Assembly (NCBI RefSeq): GCF_032999765.1
Contig: NZ_CP136051.1
Coordinates: 4,192,417-4,256,416, forward strand
Reading direction: 5' to 3'
Source of the DNA: Imperialibacter roseus
GTDB lineage: Bacteria > Bacteroidota > Bacteroidia > Cytophagales > Cyclobacteriaceae
Length of the DNA: 64,000 nt
Made by a program: the position numbers and the translations under genes. Below are positions 25,329 to 32,541 of this stretch, piece after piece. The notes below the pieces were generated by a model. The model made no database searches. It had not been told where the DNA came from and saw nothing but the letters and a program-made list of their open reading frames with translations. Numbering within the stretch: position 1 is the first letter of the stretch; the number at the start of each line of letters is the position of its first letter.

Positions 25329-26246
25329 CTACTTCTTTTCTGCTATTCTCAGCTTGGCACTTCGTGCCCGGCTGTTCCTGGCGATTTCATCGTCGCCGGC
25401 TACTATCGGCTTCCTGTTTACAGGCTCCAGCGGCCTGATCACGTTGCCATAAAAGTCTTTCTCGTCCTTCCCTTCAAAGTTGCCCTTGTTGATGAAGTTC
25501 TTGGCCAGTCTGTCTTCCAGCGAGTGGTACGACATCACCACCAGCCTTCCACCCGGCTTCAGCACTTCAGCACACTGCCCCAGCATTTCCTCCAACACCT
25601 CCATCTCCTCGTTCACTTCCAGCCTGATGGCCTGAAACAGCTGAGCGAAAAACTTCGCTTCCTTGCCTCTGGGGGCGAACCTGGCTACTGCCTCCTTCAA
25701 CTGCTCTATCGTCTCCAGGGGCTTGTTCACCCTGTAGGCCGTAATGGCCCTTGCTATCTTCATGGGCTGGTTCAGCTCTCCGTACATGCCGAAGATTTTG
25801 GCCAAATCCCTTTCTCCGTATTCATTCAGCACCTCTTTGGCCGACACCTCGCTGTTCACGTTCATGCGCATGTCGAGTGGGCCCTGAAAGCGGGTACTGA
25901 AGCCTCTTTCGGGCACGTCAATCTGGTGCGACGAAATTCCCAAATCGGCCAGAATACCATCCACCGCCGTTACGCCGTAGAACCTGAGGTACTTCTTCAG
26001 GTTGCGAAAATTGCTCGGCACAAATGTGAAAGAACGTTTGTCAAACCCTTCGGCATTGACCTTGGCATCAGCATCCTGATCAAATCCATATAAGTGTCCG
26101 GTGGTCAGCTTGTCCACTATCGCTCTCGAATGTCCGCCGCCGCCGAAAGTCACATCGACATAAATACCATCAGGTTGAATAGCCAACCCCTCCAGGCATT
26201 CTTTGAGCATCACCGGTATGTGGTAGTTTTCCTGGGCCATAGGCAT
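25329..26246 (-). CDS. rsmH: 16S rRNA m4C1402 methyltransferase RsmH (MraW)
   Basis: About 305 residues from the chosen start. The open frame extends to 26336, but the family begins at MAQENYHIPVML, so I place the start at 26246 (or 26240), just after the mraZ stop. SAM-binding motif VDVTFGGGGHSRAIVDKL, then GILADLGISSHQID and the family C-terminal motifs RLVVMSYHSLEDRLAKNF and NSRARSAKLR. RsmH methylates N4 of C1402 in the ribosomal decoding site. It is the second gene of the division cluster. Confidence 0.95.
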   Translation of the reverse strand: MPMAQENYHIPVMLKECLEGLAIQPDGIYVDVTFGGGGHSRAIVDKLTTGHLYGFDQDADAKVNAEGFDKRSFTFVPSNFRNLKKYLRFYGVTAVDGILADLGISSHQIDVPERGFSTRFQGPLDMRMNVNSEVSAKEVLNEYGERDLAKIFGMYGELNQPMKIARAITAYRVNKPLETIEQLKEAVARFAPRGKEAKFFAQLFQAIRLEVNEEMEVLEEMLGQCAEVLKPGGRLVVMSYHSLEDRLAKNFINKGNFEGKDEKDFYGNVIRPLEPVNRKPIVAGDDEIARNSRARSAKLRIAEKK

Positions 26247-26251
26247 GTGGA

Positions 26252-26719
26252 TTATTCGTCCAGCAGCTTTTGCGCCAATTGGGAATACTCTTCGGGATTG
26301 TTGATCAAATGCTTTTGATATACCCCAGGATCCCAAATCTCAATGCTGGAACCTACTCCTACCACCATCGCCTCCTTTTCCAGAGAAGCGAATTTCATAA
26401 AGGTTTTAGGGATTAGTATTCGGCCAGCACTGTCCATCTCTATCTGGGCAATGCTTCGGAAAAAATTCCGCTTCAAGGCCCTGTTCTCAGGAAGGAATTC
26501 GTTGAGCGAAGAAATCTTCGACTGGATCTTTTTGAATTCACCCATTGGGTACAAGATCAGGTTAGGCTCAAATCCCATCCTCAGCACAAGCTCATTCGCC
26601 GGCTGACCGGGAGCAGACGCTCCGGGAGCTTCGGGAAGATTGACCTTAATGCGGGCTGGAAGAACCAGCCTGCCCTTGGCATCAATCTTACATTCGAATT
26701 CGCTAGTAAAGAATGACAT
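26252..26719 (-). CDS. mraZ: Transcriptional regulator MraZ
   Basis: 155 residues with two AbrB-like (SpoVT-type) swapped-hairpin domains: FECKIDAKGRLVLPARIK near the N-terminus and IEMDSAGRILIPKTFMKFA near 95. MraZ binds repeated TGGGN boxes before its own gene and controls the division cluster. Two pairs of such boxes with the correct 10-base period are present upstream. An insertion of small residues (LPEAPGASAPGQPANE) lies between the first strands. First gene of the cluster. Confidence 0.95.
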   Translation of the reverse strand: MSFFTSEFECKIDAKGRLVLPARIKVNLPEAPGASAPGQPANELVLRMGFEPNLILYPMGEFKKIQSKISSLNEFLPENRALKRNFFRSIAQIEMDSAGRILIPKTFMKFASLEKEAMVVGVGSSIEIWDPGVYQKHLINNPEEYSQLAQKLLDE

Positions 26720-26755
26720 AATGGATTACAGGAAAAACTACAGCAACACTTTCAA

Positions 26756-26784
26756 CAAATGTAATAAAATTATGACACTTCCAA
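26756..26784 (-). promoter_or_regulatory. Promoter of the mraZ-ftsZ cluster
   Basis: On the minus strand TTG (26784-26782) is followed after 18 bases by TACATTTG (26763-26756), an exact match to the Bacteroidota -7 element TAnnTTTG. Transcription would start near 26749, giving a leader of about 30 bases before mraZ. The -33 element touches the first MraZ box. Remaining bases between mraZ and the next gene (26848-27100) show nothing else I recognise. Confidence 0.65.
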
Positions 26785-26847
26785 CCACTCTCTCCCACTT
26801 TCTTACACTTTTCTGCCAAAAAGTAGAAAAATTCCCACTTTTACCCA
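26784..26847 (-). promoter_or_regulatory. Two pairs of MraZ-binding boxes
   Basis: On the minus strand TGGG at 26847-26844 and 26837-26834, and TGGG at 26797-26794 with TGGT at 26787-26784. Within each pair the boxes repeat every 10 bases, as in known MraZ operators (TGGGN, 5-base spacer). The pairs are exactly 50 bases apart, about five helical turns, and the promoter-proximal pair overlaps the -33 element, which fits repression by MraZ. Confidence 0.6.
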
Positions 26848-27106
26848 CTATCGACCACACAGTTTACCACCATGCGCATGTAATGAATGGGCGTCAAAGC
26901 GATAAAAAAGGCGGGAAACAGAAAATCAAATGCCTATTAACCAACCAGATAAGGCTGTAATAATTGAAATTCCGGAGGAGCAAACGCAGGCTTGTGCCTA
27001 CTCACGGCCCACGAGAAATGACGAAGAAAGTGGTGGGGGAAAGTGGGAGGCTCCGGCAATCATCGACTAAAAAATTGGCATTTGGCCGTTAACCGATGGT
27101 CAATTA

Positions 27107-27139
27107 TTGCGGCAATTCACCGTTACTCTCTTTACCTTG
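27107..27139 (+). promoter_or_regulatory. Putative promoter of the phosphodiesterase gene
   Basis: TTG (27107-27109), 23 bases, then TACCTTG (27133-27139), close to the Bacteroidota TTG/TAnnTTTG pattern. The gene starts about 25 bases downstream at 27165. Confidence 0.4.
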
Positions 27140-27164
27140 TCACTCCACTATTCGCTGAGCTGAT

Positions 27165-28385
27165 ATGAAAAATTTGCTGGTCTTTCTAGTGTTCATCATG
27201 GCTTCGGCCGATGCTTTTTCTCAAAAAGTGGTGTTCGTCATTATCGACGGCGTGGAAGCGGAAGTCTTCGAAAGGGTTGCCACTCCCAACTTGGACGCCA
27301 TCGCCAAAACCGGCGGCTATACCCGTGCGTACGTGGGCGGAGAAAGAGGTGGCTATTCAGAGACGCCGACCATTTCAGCGCCGGGCTACAACAACCTCCT
27401 TACCGGCACCTGGGGCAACAAGCACAACGTGTGGGGCAATAGTATCAAAGCGCCCAACTACAACTACTGGTCGGCTTTTAGGTTCTTGGAAGAGCTGGCG
27501 CCAGCAAAGGAAACGGCCATCTTTTCGACCTGGCTCGACAACCGCACCAAACTGGTAGGCGAAGGTCTGCAAGCCGCTGGAAATGTGATGATCGATTACC
27601 ATTTCGATGGCTTTGAACTCGACGAAAAAGCCTTCCCGCACGACAAGGAGAGGCTGTTCATACACAACATCGACGAGCATGTAGTGAACGAAGCCAGCCG
27701 CTACATCAAAGAAAAAGGCCCCGACTTTTCGTGGGTTTACCTGGAGTATACCGATGACTTGGGGCACGCCTTTGGCAACAGTGAAACAACGGATGAATCC
27801 ATCCGCATGGCCGACGACCAGATGGGTAGAATTTGGAAAGCCGTTCAATACCGCCAAAAGGAGAAAGGTGAGGAATGGATGATATTTATTACCACCGACC
27901 ATGGGCGAAGTGCTGAATCAGGTGGAAAAGACCACGGTGGACAGTCGGATCGGGAGCGGGAAACATGGATTGTAATGGGCAATGGCCAGCCCAATGACTA
28001 CTTTAAGGACTATCAGAACGGTATTGTGGACATACTGCCGACTGCTTTGCGTTTTATGGACATTCCGGTTCCGAGAGAAAGGGCGTATGAGCTGGACGGT
28101 GTTCCGCTGGTGGGGAAAGTGTCCATTGCCCAGCCAAAAACCGACCTGGCAGGCAACAAGCTAAGAGTAAGCTGGGAAGCCATTGACCAGGAAGGAGAGG
28201 TGAAAATACTGCTGGCTACCACGAACAACTTTGAAGCCGGTGGAACCGACACTTATACCGAAATAGGGTCAGTGAAAGCAGGTAAAGAAGCCTTTGAAAT
28301 AGACCTGAAGAAGTACCCTTCCGATTTTTATAAGGTGGTGATTGAGGGGAAGTACAATAGTTTGAATAGGTGGGTGAAGAGGTGA
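27165..28385 (+). CDS. Secreted type I phosphodiesterase / alkaline phosphatase superfamily protein
   Basis: 406 residues with a signal peptide (LLVFLVFIMASADAFS). The metal site fits the alkaline phosphatase superfamily: VVFVIIDGVEAEV (first Asp), a Thr/Ser nucleophile region in YSETPTISAPGYNNLLTG, YLEYTDDLGHAFGN (Asp/His), and FITTDHGRSAESGGKDHGG (Asp-His and a further His). Nucleotide pyrophosphatase/phosphodiesterase relatives hydrolyse nucleotide or phospholipid phosphodiesters. The last 80 residues form an extra beta-rich domain. The substrate is unknown. It ends about 150 bases before the cassette array. Confidence 0.82.
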   Translation: MKNLLVFLVFIMASADAFSQKVVFVIIDGVEAEVFERVATPNLDAIAKTGGYTRAYVGGERGGYSETPTISAPGYNNLLTGTWGNKHNVWGNSIKAPNYNYWSAFRFLEELAPAKETAIFSTWLDNRTKLVGEGLQAAGNVMIDYHFDGFELDEKAFPHDKERLFIHNIDEHVVNEASRYIKEKGPDFSWVYLEYTDDLGHAFGNSETTDESIRMADDQMGRIWKAVQYRQKEKGEEWMIFITTDHGRSAESGGKDHGGQSDRERETWIVMGNGQPNDYFKDYQNGIVDILPTALRFMDIPVPRERAYELDGVPLVGKVSIAQPKTDLAGNKLRVSWEAIDQEGEVKILLATTNNFEAGGTDTYTEIGSVKAGKEAFEIDLKKYPSDFYKVVIEGKYNSLNRWVKR

Positions 28386-28536
28386 TAAGCCTGGGAAGAA
28401 TGCAGACAGTGTATGGTTTATTCGTCTGAGCTAGCCTCATAATATGCGCATATTATACGTTTACAAACGGATAAATTAGCTTCAATCCCTTTGCTGCCCT
28501 ATTTTGGAGCAAGTAATTATTGAAAAAATATAAGGT
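28386..28536. other. Spacer before the cassette array
   Basis: AT-rich sequence with no ORF and no repeat that I recognise, between the phosphodiesterase gene and the first palindrome of the array. Confidence 0.4.
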
Positions 28537-28564
28537 GCATAACACGAACTGGTTCGTGTTATGC
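28537..28564. repeat. Perfect 13-base palindrome at the left edge of the array
   Basis: Arms GCATAACACGAAC (28537-28549) and GTTCGTGTTATGC (28552-28564) pair perfectly around TG. Its right half carries the core GTTATGC that opens the first cassette. It may be a shortened attC or the remnant of one; a terminator is less likely as no T-run follows. Confidence 0.55.
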
Positions 28565-28579
28565 AGATGTTAAGTTCGA

Positions 28580-28964
28580 TTGCTTCTTTCTGAGCGTAAA
28601 AATCAGCAGTATTTCAAGGTTTCGGGGGTAAGGTCTGTCCTTGTCAGATTAGCAGGCATTTGTGGCATGAAATGAAGCTTCAAGTCTTAGCGGTGAGACC
28701 GTGCAAGTAAGAAGGATTCTACTTGTAGACGAGTCGAGATCGTCTCAAAGACTTGATGAAGTTAGCCGTTTTTGACCACAAAGTCAAGCGGATAACTGGC
28801 TGGTAATCTGAGCTAATGGGACAGGGATAGTTGGAACTGATCTGCGGAGCGCTGGGCGAAACCTTGCCAAACCTCACAACGAAAAATTCCTTAGCCTCAG
28901 CTAAAGAACATAGTGAGGTTCTAAATACTGCCTGATTGGGTTATCAGTGGCCAGAAAGAAGCAA
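28580..28964 (+). ncRNA. Candidate structured RNA (about 385-450 nt), class unknown
   Basis: No ORF longer than 60 codons exists on either strand between 28441 and 29158, yet the stretch is dense with complementary segments. TTGCTTCTTTCTG (28580-28592) pairs perfectly with CAGAAAGAAGCAA (28952-28964), closing the whole region. Inside are CAAGTA..TACTTG, GACGA..TCGTC, TTGAC..GTCAA, AACCTCAC..GTGAGGTT and, nested in it, TTAGC..GCTAA. This looks like a large folded RNA filling an ORF-less cassette. It does not match RNase P, tmRNA or SRP RNA as I know them. A degenerate group II intron is possible, but I see no domain V motif. The strand is inferred from the cassette orientation. Confidence 0.5.
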
Positions 28965-29022
28965 CCAGGGTGCAGATGTGTTGACAGATTTGCAGGAACG
29001 CATAGCAATACGGGCACCTGAA

Positions 29023-29137
29023 CATAACACACGGCAAAAAACATACATCTTACCTGCATTTCACTATCTTTAAATGGCAAGGAAATGCAGACTGTGTCAC
29101 TGAAGGTAGATGTACGTTTCTTGCCTCAATGTTGTGT
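29023..29137 (+). repeat. attC-like palindrome 0
   Basis: Outer cores CATAAC (29023-29028) and GTTGTGT (29131-29137). Inner arms 29033-29050 and 29108-29125 are complementary in 16 of 18 positions. The CATAAC core pairs with GTTATG at 28558, the start of the same cassette, not with the core beside it. Confidence 0.65.
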
Positions 29138-29158
29138 GGCATATGACTGAAGCATGCT

Positions 29159-30118
29159 ATGGAAGCTAATAACATCATAACAATTGCGGGCGGGACTTAC
29201 GGCGATGTTAAAAAGGCGCTTAAGCAATGGTTAAGAATATATTCAAATGACTTGCCAGAAGATTTCCAACTGCAAATGTTCAAGAACGGACAACGCCAAC
29301 AAATCATCAAAGCTGACGACAGGTTAGACAACGAAAAGTTCTTCTACTTGGTGAATTATCTAAAATACCCTGAGAATATCAACTATAAAGTAATAGTTGA
29401 CGGGTTTACAATCGGTAAATTGTTCCCCCAACTTTTAGACCGACAAATACAAGTGTATGTCTCCGAAACGGATTCAAGCGGTGATAATGTACTTGTGGTT
29501 ACTGCTGGCAATGAAAAGTTCAAGATTGGGTTTGATAATACGATTTGCTCAGCTGACGATAGACGGACATATGCCCCACCTAGCCTAATTCTTGCTGATT
29601 TAGGTAATCCAGAGATAATAAAATCAAGCAAGTCGGCTAATATTCTAAAGCAAAAGAAAAACGGCTTTGAGGCCGCAGCTAGCAGAAATAAACTTCTGCT
29701 ATATCTGGCGATTGGCTTTGTATCCTTGAGCTTTTTGACAGTCAATACATATCGAGAATTTTCAGTTCAGCTAACCTTTGTACTTGGGCTTGGTCTAGTG
29801 GCTTGGTTTTTTACAGATTATGAAATGCTTCAGTATGACAAGTTGTTTAGTTACTGCTTGCTAGCTGCCATCGGACTAGCGGTCTATGGGTACTGGATTG
29901 AAGGAAAAAATCACATGGTCGATCATAAACTTGTCAAATTTGGGACACTCTATCCAGTCGTATTTTTAGGAACACAGAAACCACTTCGACTAATTTTCTT
30001 GCGGCTTTTTAGTGCCGAACCTACTACAGAAAAGCATTTTACCGCATTTTGGCAGCCACTGTACATCTTCTTCCTCGTCATTTTGCCAATGATTACAATA
30101 ATCCTGCTAACGGTGTAA
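29159..30118 (+). CDS. Cassette-borne hypothetical membrane protein (319 aa)
   Basis: The first 170 residues are soluble and mixed alpha/beta (IITIAGGTYGDVKKALKQWL, VLVVTAGNEKFKIGFDNTI). The second half has four hydrophobic helices: LLLYLAIGFVSLSFLTV, LTFVLGLGLVAWFF, YCLLAAIGLAVYGYWI and IFFLVILPMITIILLTV. I recognise no family. The start lies 19 bases after the attC-like core and the stop 9 bases before the next one, so the gene fills its cassette. Base composition is more AT-rich than the neighbouring chromosomal genes, which fits acquisition by transfer. Confidence 0.75.
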   Translation: MEANNIITIAGGTYGDVKKALKQWLRIYSNDLPEDFQLQMFKNGQRQQIIKADDRLDNEKFFYLVNYLKYPENINYKVIVDGFTIGKLFPQLLDRQIQVYVSETDSSGDNVLVVTAGNEKFKIGFDNTICSADDRRTYAPPSLILADLGNPEIIKSSKSANILKQKKNGFEAAASRNKLLLYLAIGFVSLSFLTVNTYREFSVQLTFVLGLGLVAWFFTDYEMLQYDKLFSYCLLAAIGLAVYGYWIEGKNHMVDHKLVKFGTLYPVVFLGTQKPLRLIFLRLFSAEPTTEKHFTAFWQPLYIFFLVILPMITIILLTV

Positions 30119-30126
30119 AGAAAAAA

Positions 30127-30291
30127 GCCACACAACAAGGGCTAAAAGTGAATGCGGGCTTCAATGGTTGTCATTCGTTTGCTGGCTTGGAATCTCCGCC
30201 ACAAAACTTAATTTTATCATCGGCGTGGCTAAGTGGTGATGGATGCGGAGCTGCATAAAACCCCCGCACTCACTTTAGCCGGTCGTTGTAG
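30127..30291 (+). repeat. attC-like palindrome 1
   Basis: Outer cores GCCACACAAC (30127-30136) and GTTGTAG (30285-30291). Inner arms 30140-30158 and 30263-30280 (GGCTAAAAGTGAATGCGGG against CCCGCACTCACTTTAGCC) pair with one mismatch and one extra A in the left arm. The left core is the exact reverse complement of 29131-29140 at the start of this cassette. Confidence 0.72.
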
Positions 30292-30414
30292 CCAATGGTC
30301 TTGCTAACGAAAAAGAAAGCCTTTGCGGATAAATAGCGATAGGAGTAGTAGCCGACAGCCTATGGATCACTAGCCTTGAATACAAAAGATGACTGCGCAC
30401 AAGATCGACCCTAA

Positions 30415-30795
30415 ATGTTCGGACTGACAAAACGTATACCCATCTATATCAGAATTTTTCGGGACAAGATCGAAGCAAAACGACTTGACAATAGCCAACG
30501 AGTCGCACTTTTGACAGACCCACCGATTTCCAACAACAGACTGCTGTTGGCAAACTACGATAGCCTTTTAACAGATCTGAGGGTGATAGTTAACATGCTG
30601 AACAGAAGTATGCTCGTAAACAAGTACAAATTCATTTTCCAACTTGTTGACGATGATTTGACTGATGTGTCTCAAATAGAGAAGATGTGCCTCAACGACG
30701 CAGGTCTGGCCTGTGGGGCAAATTGGGTCTACATCCTGGACCATTCAGAGGAATTGGGGGATGCGGAATTATCAAAAATCCTTACTGCTAGATAG
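30415..30795 (+). CDS. Cassette-borne hypothetical protein (126 aa)
   Basis: A soluble alpha/beta protein with a basic start (MFGLTKRIPIYIRIFRDKIE), a central helix-rich region (LLTDLRVIVNMLNRSMLVNKY) and a short acidic Leu-rich end. No signal peptide, no membrane helix and no family that I recognise. The stop is 6 bases before the core GGCTACAAC, while 120 bases lie between the preceding core and the ATG, the longest 5' spacer of the array's genes; this could hold a promoter. Confidence 0.72.
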   Translation: MFGLTKRIPIYIRIFRDKIEAKRLDNSQRVALLTDPPISNNRLLLANYDSLLTDLRVIVNMLNRSMLVNKYKFIFQLVDDDLTDVSQIEKMCLNDAGLACGANWVYILDHSEELGDAELSKILTAR

Positions 30796-30801
30796 AGAAA
30801 T

Positions 30802-30965
30802 GGCTACAACACAGCGGTAAAAATGAATGTGGGCCACAGCTGTTGTCAAAGGTCAGTTCGCTTGGAATGTCCGTCACAACGCCTATTTTTATCTTCTGCG
30901 TGGCAAATGCTAGAGGAAGTGACGTTGCATATCACTCCCACACTCACTTTAGGCAGGCGTTGTGT
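30802..30965 (+). repeat. attC-like palindrome 2
   Basis: Outer cores GGCTACAAC (30802-30810) and GTTGTGT (30959-30965). Inner arms 30815-30833 and 30937-30954 resemble those of palindrome 1 closely (TGAATGTGGG against CCCACACTCA) and again have one extra A in the left arm. The left core is the exact reverse complement of 30285-30293. Confidence 0.72.
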
Positions 30966-30972
30966 TTAATTC

Positions 30973-31203
30973 ATGAACAAGAGTAAATCAAATATTGACT
31001 CGATTGAAGAGGGAGAAGGTCTAGGAGTTTTAAAATTTGGACTTCAAAGGAGTGATGTAGAATTGCTTTTAGGTAAGCCAGATGAAAAGAAAAATTATTC
31101 CTATACAAAGGGCAAGCAAGACTTAACCGAATATTGGAGTTATGACGACCTAGAATTATCCCTTGGCTTTGGACTTGCAATAGAAAACTGGACAAAAAGT
31201 TAA
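30973..31203 (+). CDS. Cassette-borne small hypothetical protein (76 aa), possibly shortened
   Basis: 76 residues; begins 7 bases after the attC-like core. The segment GLGVLKFGLQRSDVELLLGK followed by PDE resembles short proteins whose start reads GI..G.s..dv..lLGkPd, and WSYDDLELSLGF suggests a longer beta-rich protein was expected. The end, AIENWTKS, is abrupt, so a frameshift or early stop may have shortened it. The IS256-family element lies 40 bases downstream. No function is assigned. Confidence 0.6.
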   Translation: MNKSKSNIDSIEEGEGLGVLKFGLQRSDVELLLGKPDEKKNYSYTKGKQDLTEYWSYDDLELSLGFGLAIENWTKS

Positions 31204-31243
31204 GCGCATTTTGAATAGTTAATTTCTCCATATTGTTGTGGAG

Positions 31244-32541
31244 GAGAGTGTTACAATAACTGTGTCAAGTCATTGATTTAGTAAAAATCGATAACTTGAT
31301 ATAAATGGAAAAAGGAAAATTTGACTATGAGACCTTCAAGAAGAGCGCTACTCAGCGGCTCAAGCAAGGAGACAGCCTGTTAGGCAAAGAAGGTGTCTTC
31401 ACTCCATTACTTAAGGAATTTCTTGAAGAAGCTCTTTCGGGTGAGCTGGATGCTCATCTGGACGAGGAAGTGCCTAATCGCAAGAATGGTAAGGGCAGTA
31501 AGGTTTTGAAAACGAGTCTGGGCAATGTCGAGATAGACACGCCCAGGGATCGCAATGGTACCTTCGATCCAGAGATGGTTCCCAAGCGCCAGCGAACCTT
31601 AGGTGTTGACCTGGACAGGCAAATACTAGCCCTGTATGCCCGTGGCGCCAGCTATGGTGATATCAGCGATCATTTACAGGAAATGTATGGCCTAGACGTG
31701 TCTACCGCCACCATAAGCCGTGTAACAGACAAGATACTACCTCTGGTGCAAGAGTGGCGCAGCAGGCCTCTGGAGTCGGTCTATCCCTTTGTTTGGCTGG
31801 ATGCTATTCACTACAAAGTTCGTCATGAAGGCAGGGTACTCAATCGTGCAGTGTATTGTATGATTGGATTGAATCAGGAGGGCTACAAAGAGCTTCTGGG
31901 CATGTATATCAATGAAAATGAGGGCTCTAAGTTCTGGTTGCAGGTGCTTACAGATCTGCAGAACCGTGGTGTTGAAGACATCTTCATTGCTAGCATAGAT
32001 AACCTGACAGGCTTTGCTGATGCCATAGAGTCAATCTTCCCTAATACTGAGGTACAGCTGTGTGTGGTGCATCAAATCCGTAACTCTCAGAAGTACTTGT
32101 CCTACAAAGACCTCAAGGCATTTATGAAGGATCTTAAGCCCGTCTATCAGGCTTCCACCAAAGAGTTAGCAGAGAGACAGCTGGATCAGCTAGCTGCTGT
32201 CTGGGGCAGCAAATACCCTAAAGTGATCGACTCCTGGAGAAAGAACTGGGCCAGGCTTTCCTGCTACTTCCAATACTCCAAAGAGATCAGGCGTATCATC
32301 TATACCACCAATATCATTGAAGGGTTTTACAGACAGATACGCAACGTAACCAAGAGCAAAGGAGCCTTTACTTCTGAAGATGCTTTGATGAAACTGCTGT
32401 TCCTGGCTCAGGAGAATATCTGTTCAAAGTGGAACAGACCAGTACACAACTGGAACCAGACTTTAGCTCAACTTTCCATTATCTTTGGAGACAGACTGAA
32501 GCTTAATATTTAAAGACTGACACAGTTAATGTAATACTACC
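31244..32541 (+). mobile_element. IS256-family insertion sequence with 8-base target duplication
   Basis: Terminal inverted repeats 31244-31267 and 32518-32541 match in 20 of 24 positions and share TAACTGTGTCA. The element is flanked by the direct repeat TTGTGGAG (31236-31243 and 32542-32549), the 8-base duplication typical of IS256 elements. It carries one intact transposase gene. The right end lies against an IS3-family element, and the target site includes the first bases of that neighbour. Confidence 0.88.
31305..32513 (+). CDS. IS256-family (Mutator) transposase
   Basis: 402 residues, full length for the family. The DDE residues are visible: Asp in FVWLDAIHYKVR (about 168), Asp in IASIDNLTGFADAIE (about 230) and Glu in YTTNIIEGFYRQIRNVTKSK (about 340), with CVVHQIRNSQKYL between them. 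The N-terminal part has the usual ALSGELDAHLDEE. The gene looks functional. Its last 11 bases overlap the antisense end of the neighbouring orfB. Confidence 0.95.
   Translation: MEKGKFDYETFKKSATQRLKQGDSLLGKEGVFTPLLKEFLEEALSGELDAHLDEEVPNRKNGKGSKVLKTSLGNVEIDTPRDRNGTFDPEMVPKRQRTLGVDLDRQILALYARGASYGDISDHLQEMYGLDVSTATISRVTDKILPLVQEWRSRPLESVYPFVWLDAIHYKVRHEGRVLNRAVYCMIGLNQEGYKELLGMYINENEGSKFWLQVLTDLQNRGVEDIFIASIDNLTGFADAIESIFPNTEVQLCVVHQIRNSQKYLSYKDLKAFMKDLKPVYQASTKELAERQLDQLAAVWGSKYPKVIDSWRKNWARLSCYFQYSKEIRRIIYTTNIIEGFYRQIRNVTKSKGAFTSEDALMKLLFLAQENICSKWNRPVHNWNQTLAQLSIIFGDRLKLNI

Noticed and set aside
11400-26719. Missing murF, ddl and murB as evidence of a wall defect
   Set aside because: These genes are commonly located elsewhere in Bacteroidota; absence from the window means little.
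28580-28964. Assignment of the structured region to RNase P, tmRNA, SRP RNA or a group I intron
   Set aside because: None of the conserved core sequences of these RNAs that I know is visible.
30415-30795. Annotation of the 126-residue cassette protein as a known toxin or immunity protein
   Set aside because: No motif supports it; only the cassette context suggests an accessory role.
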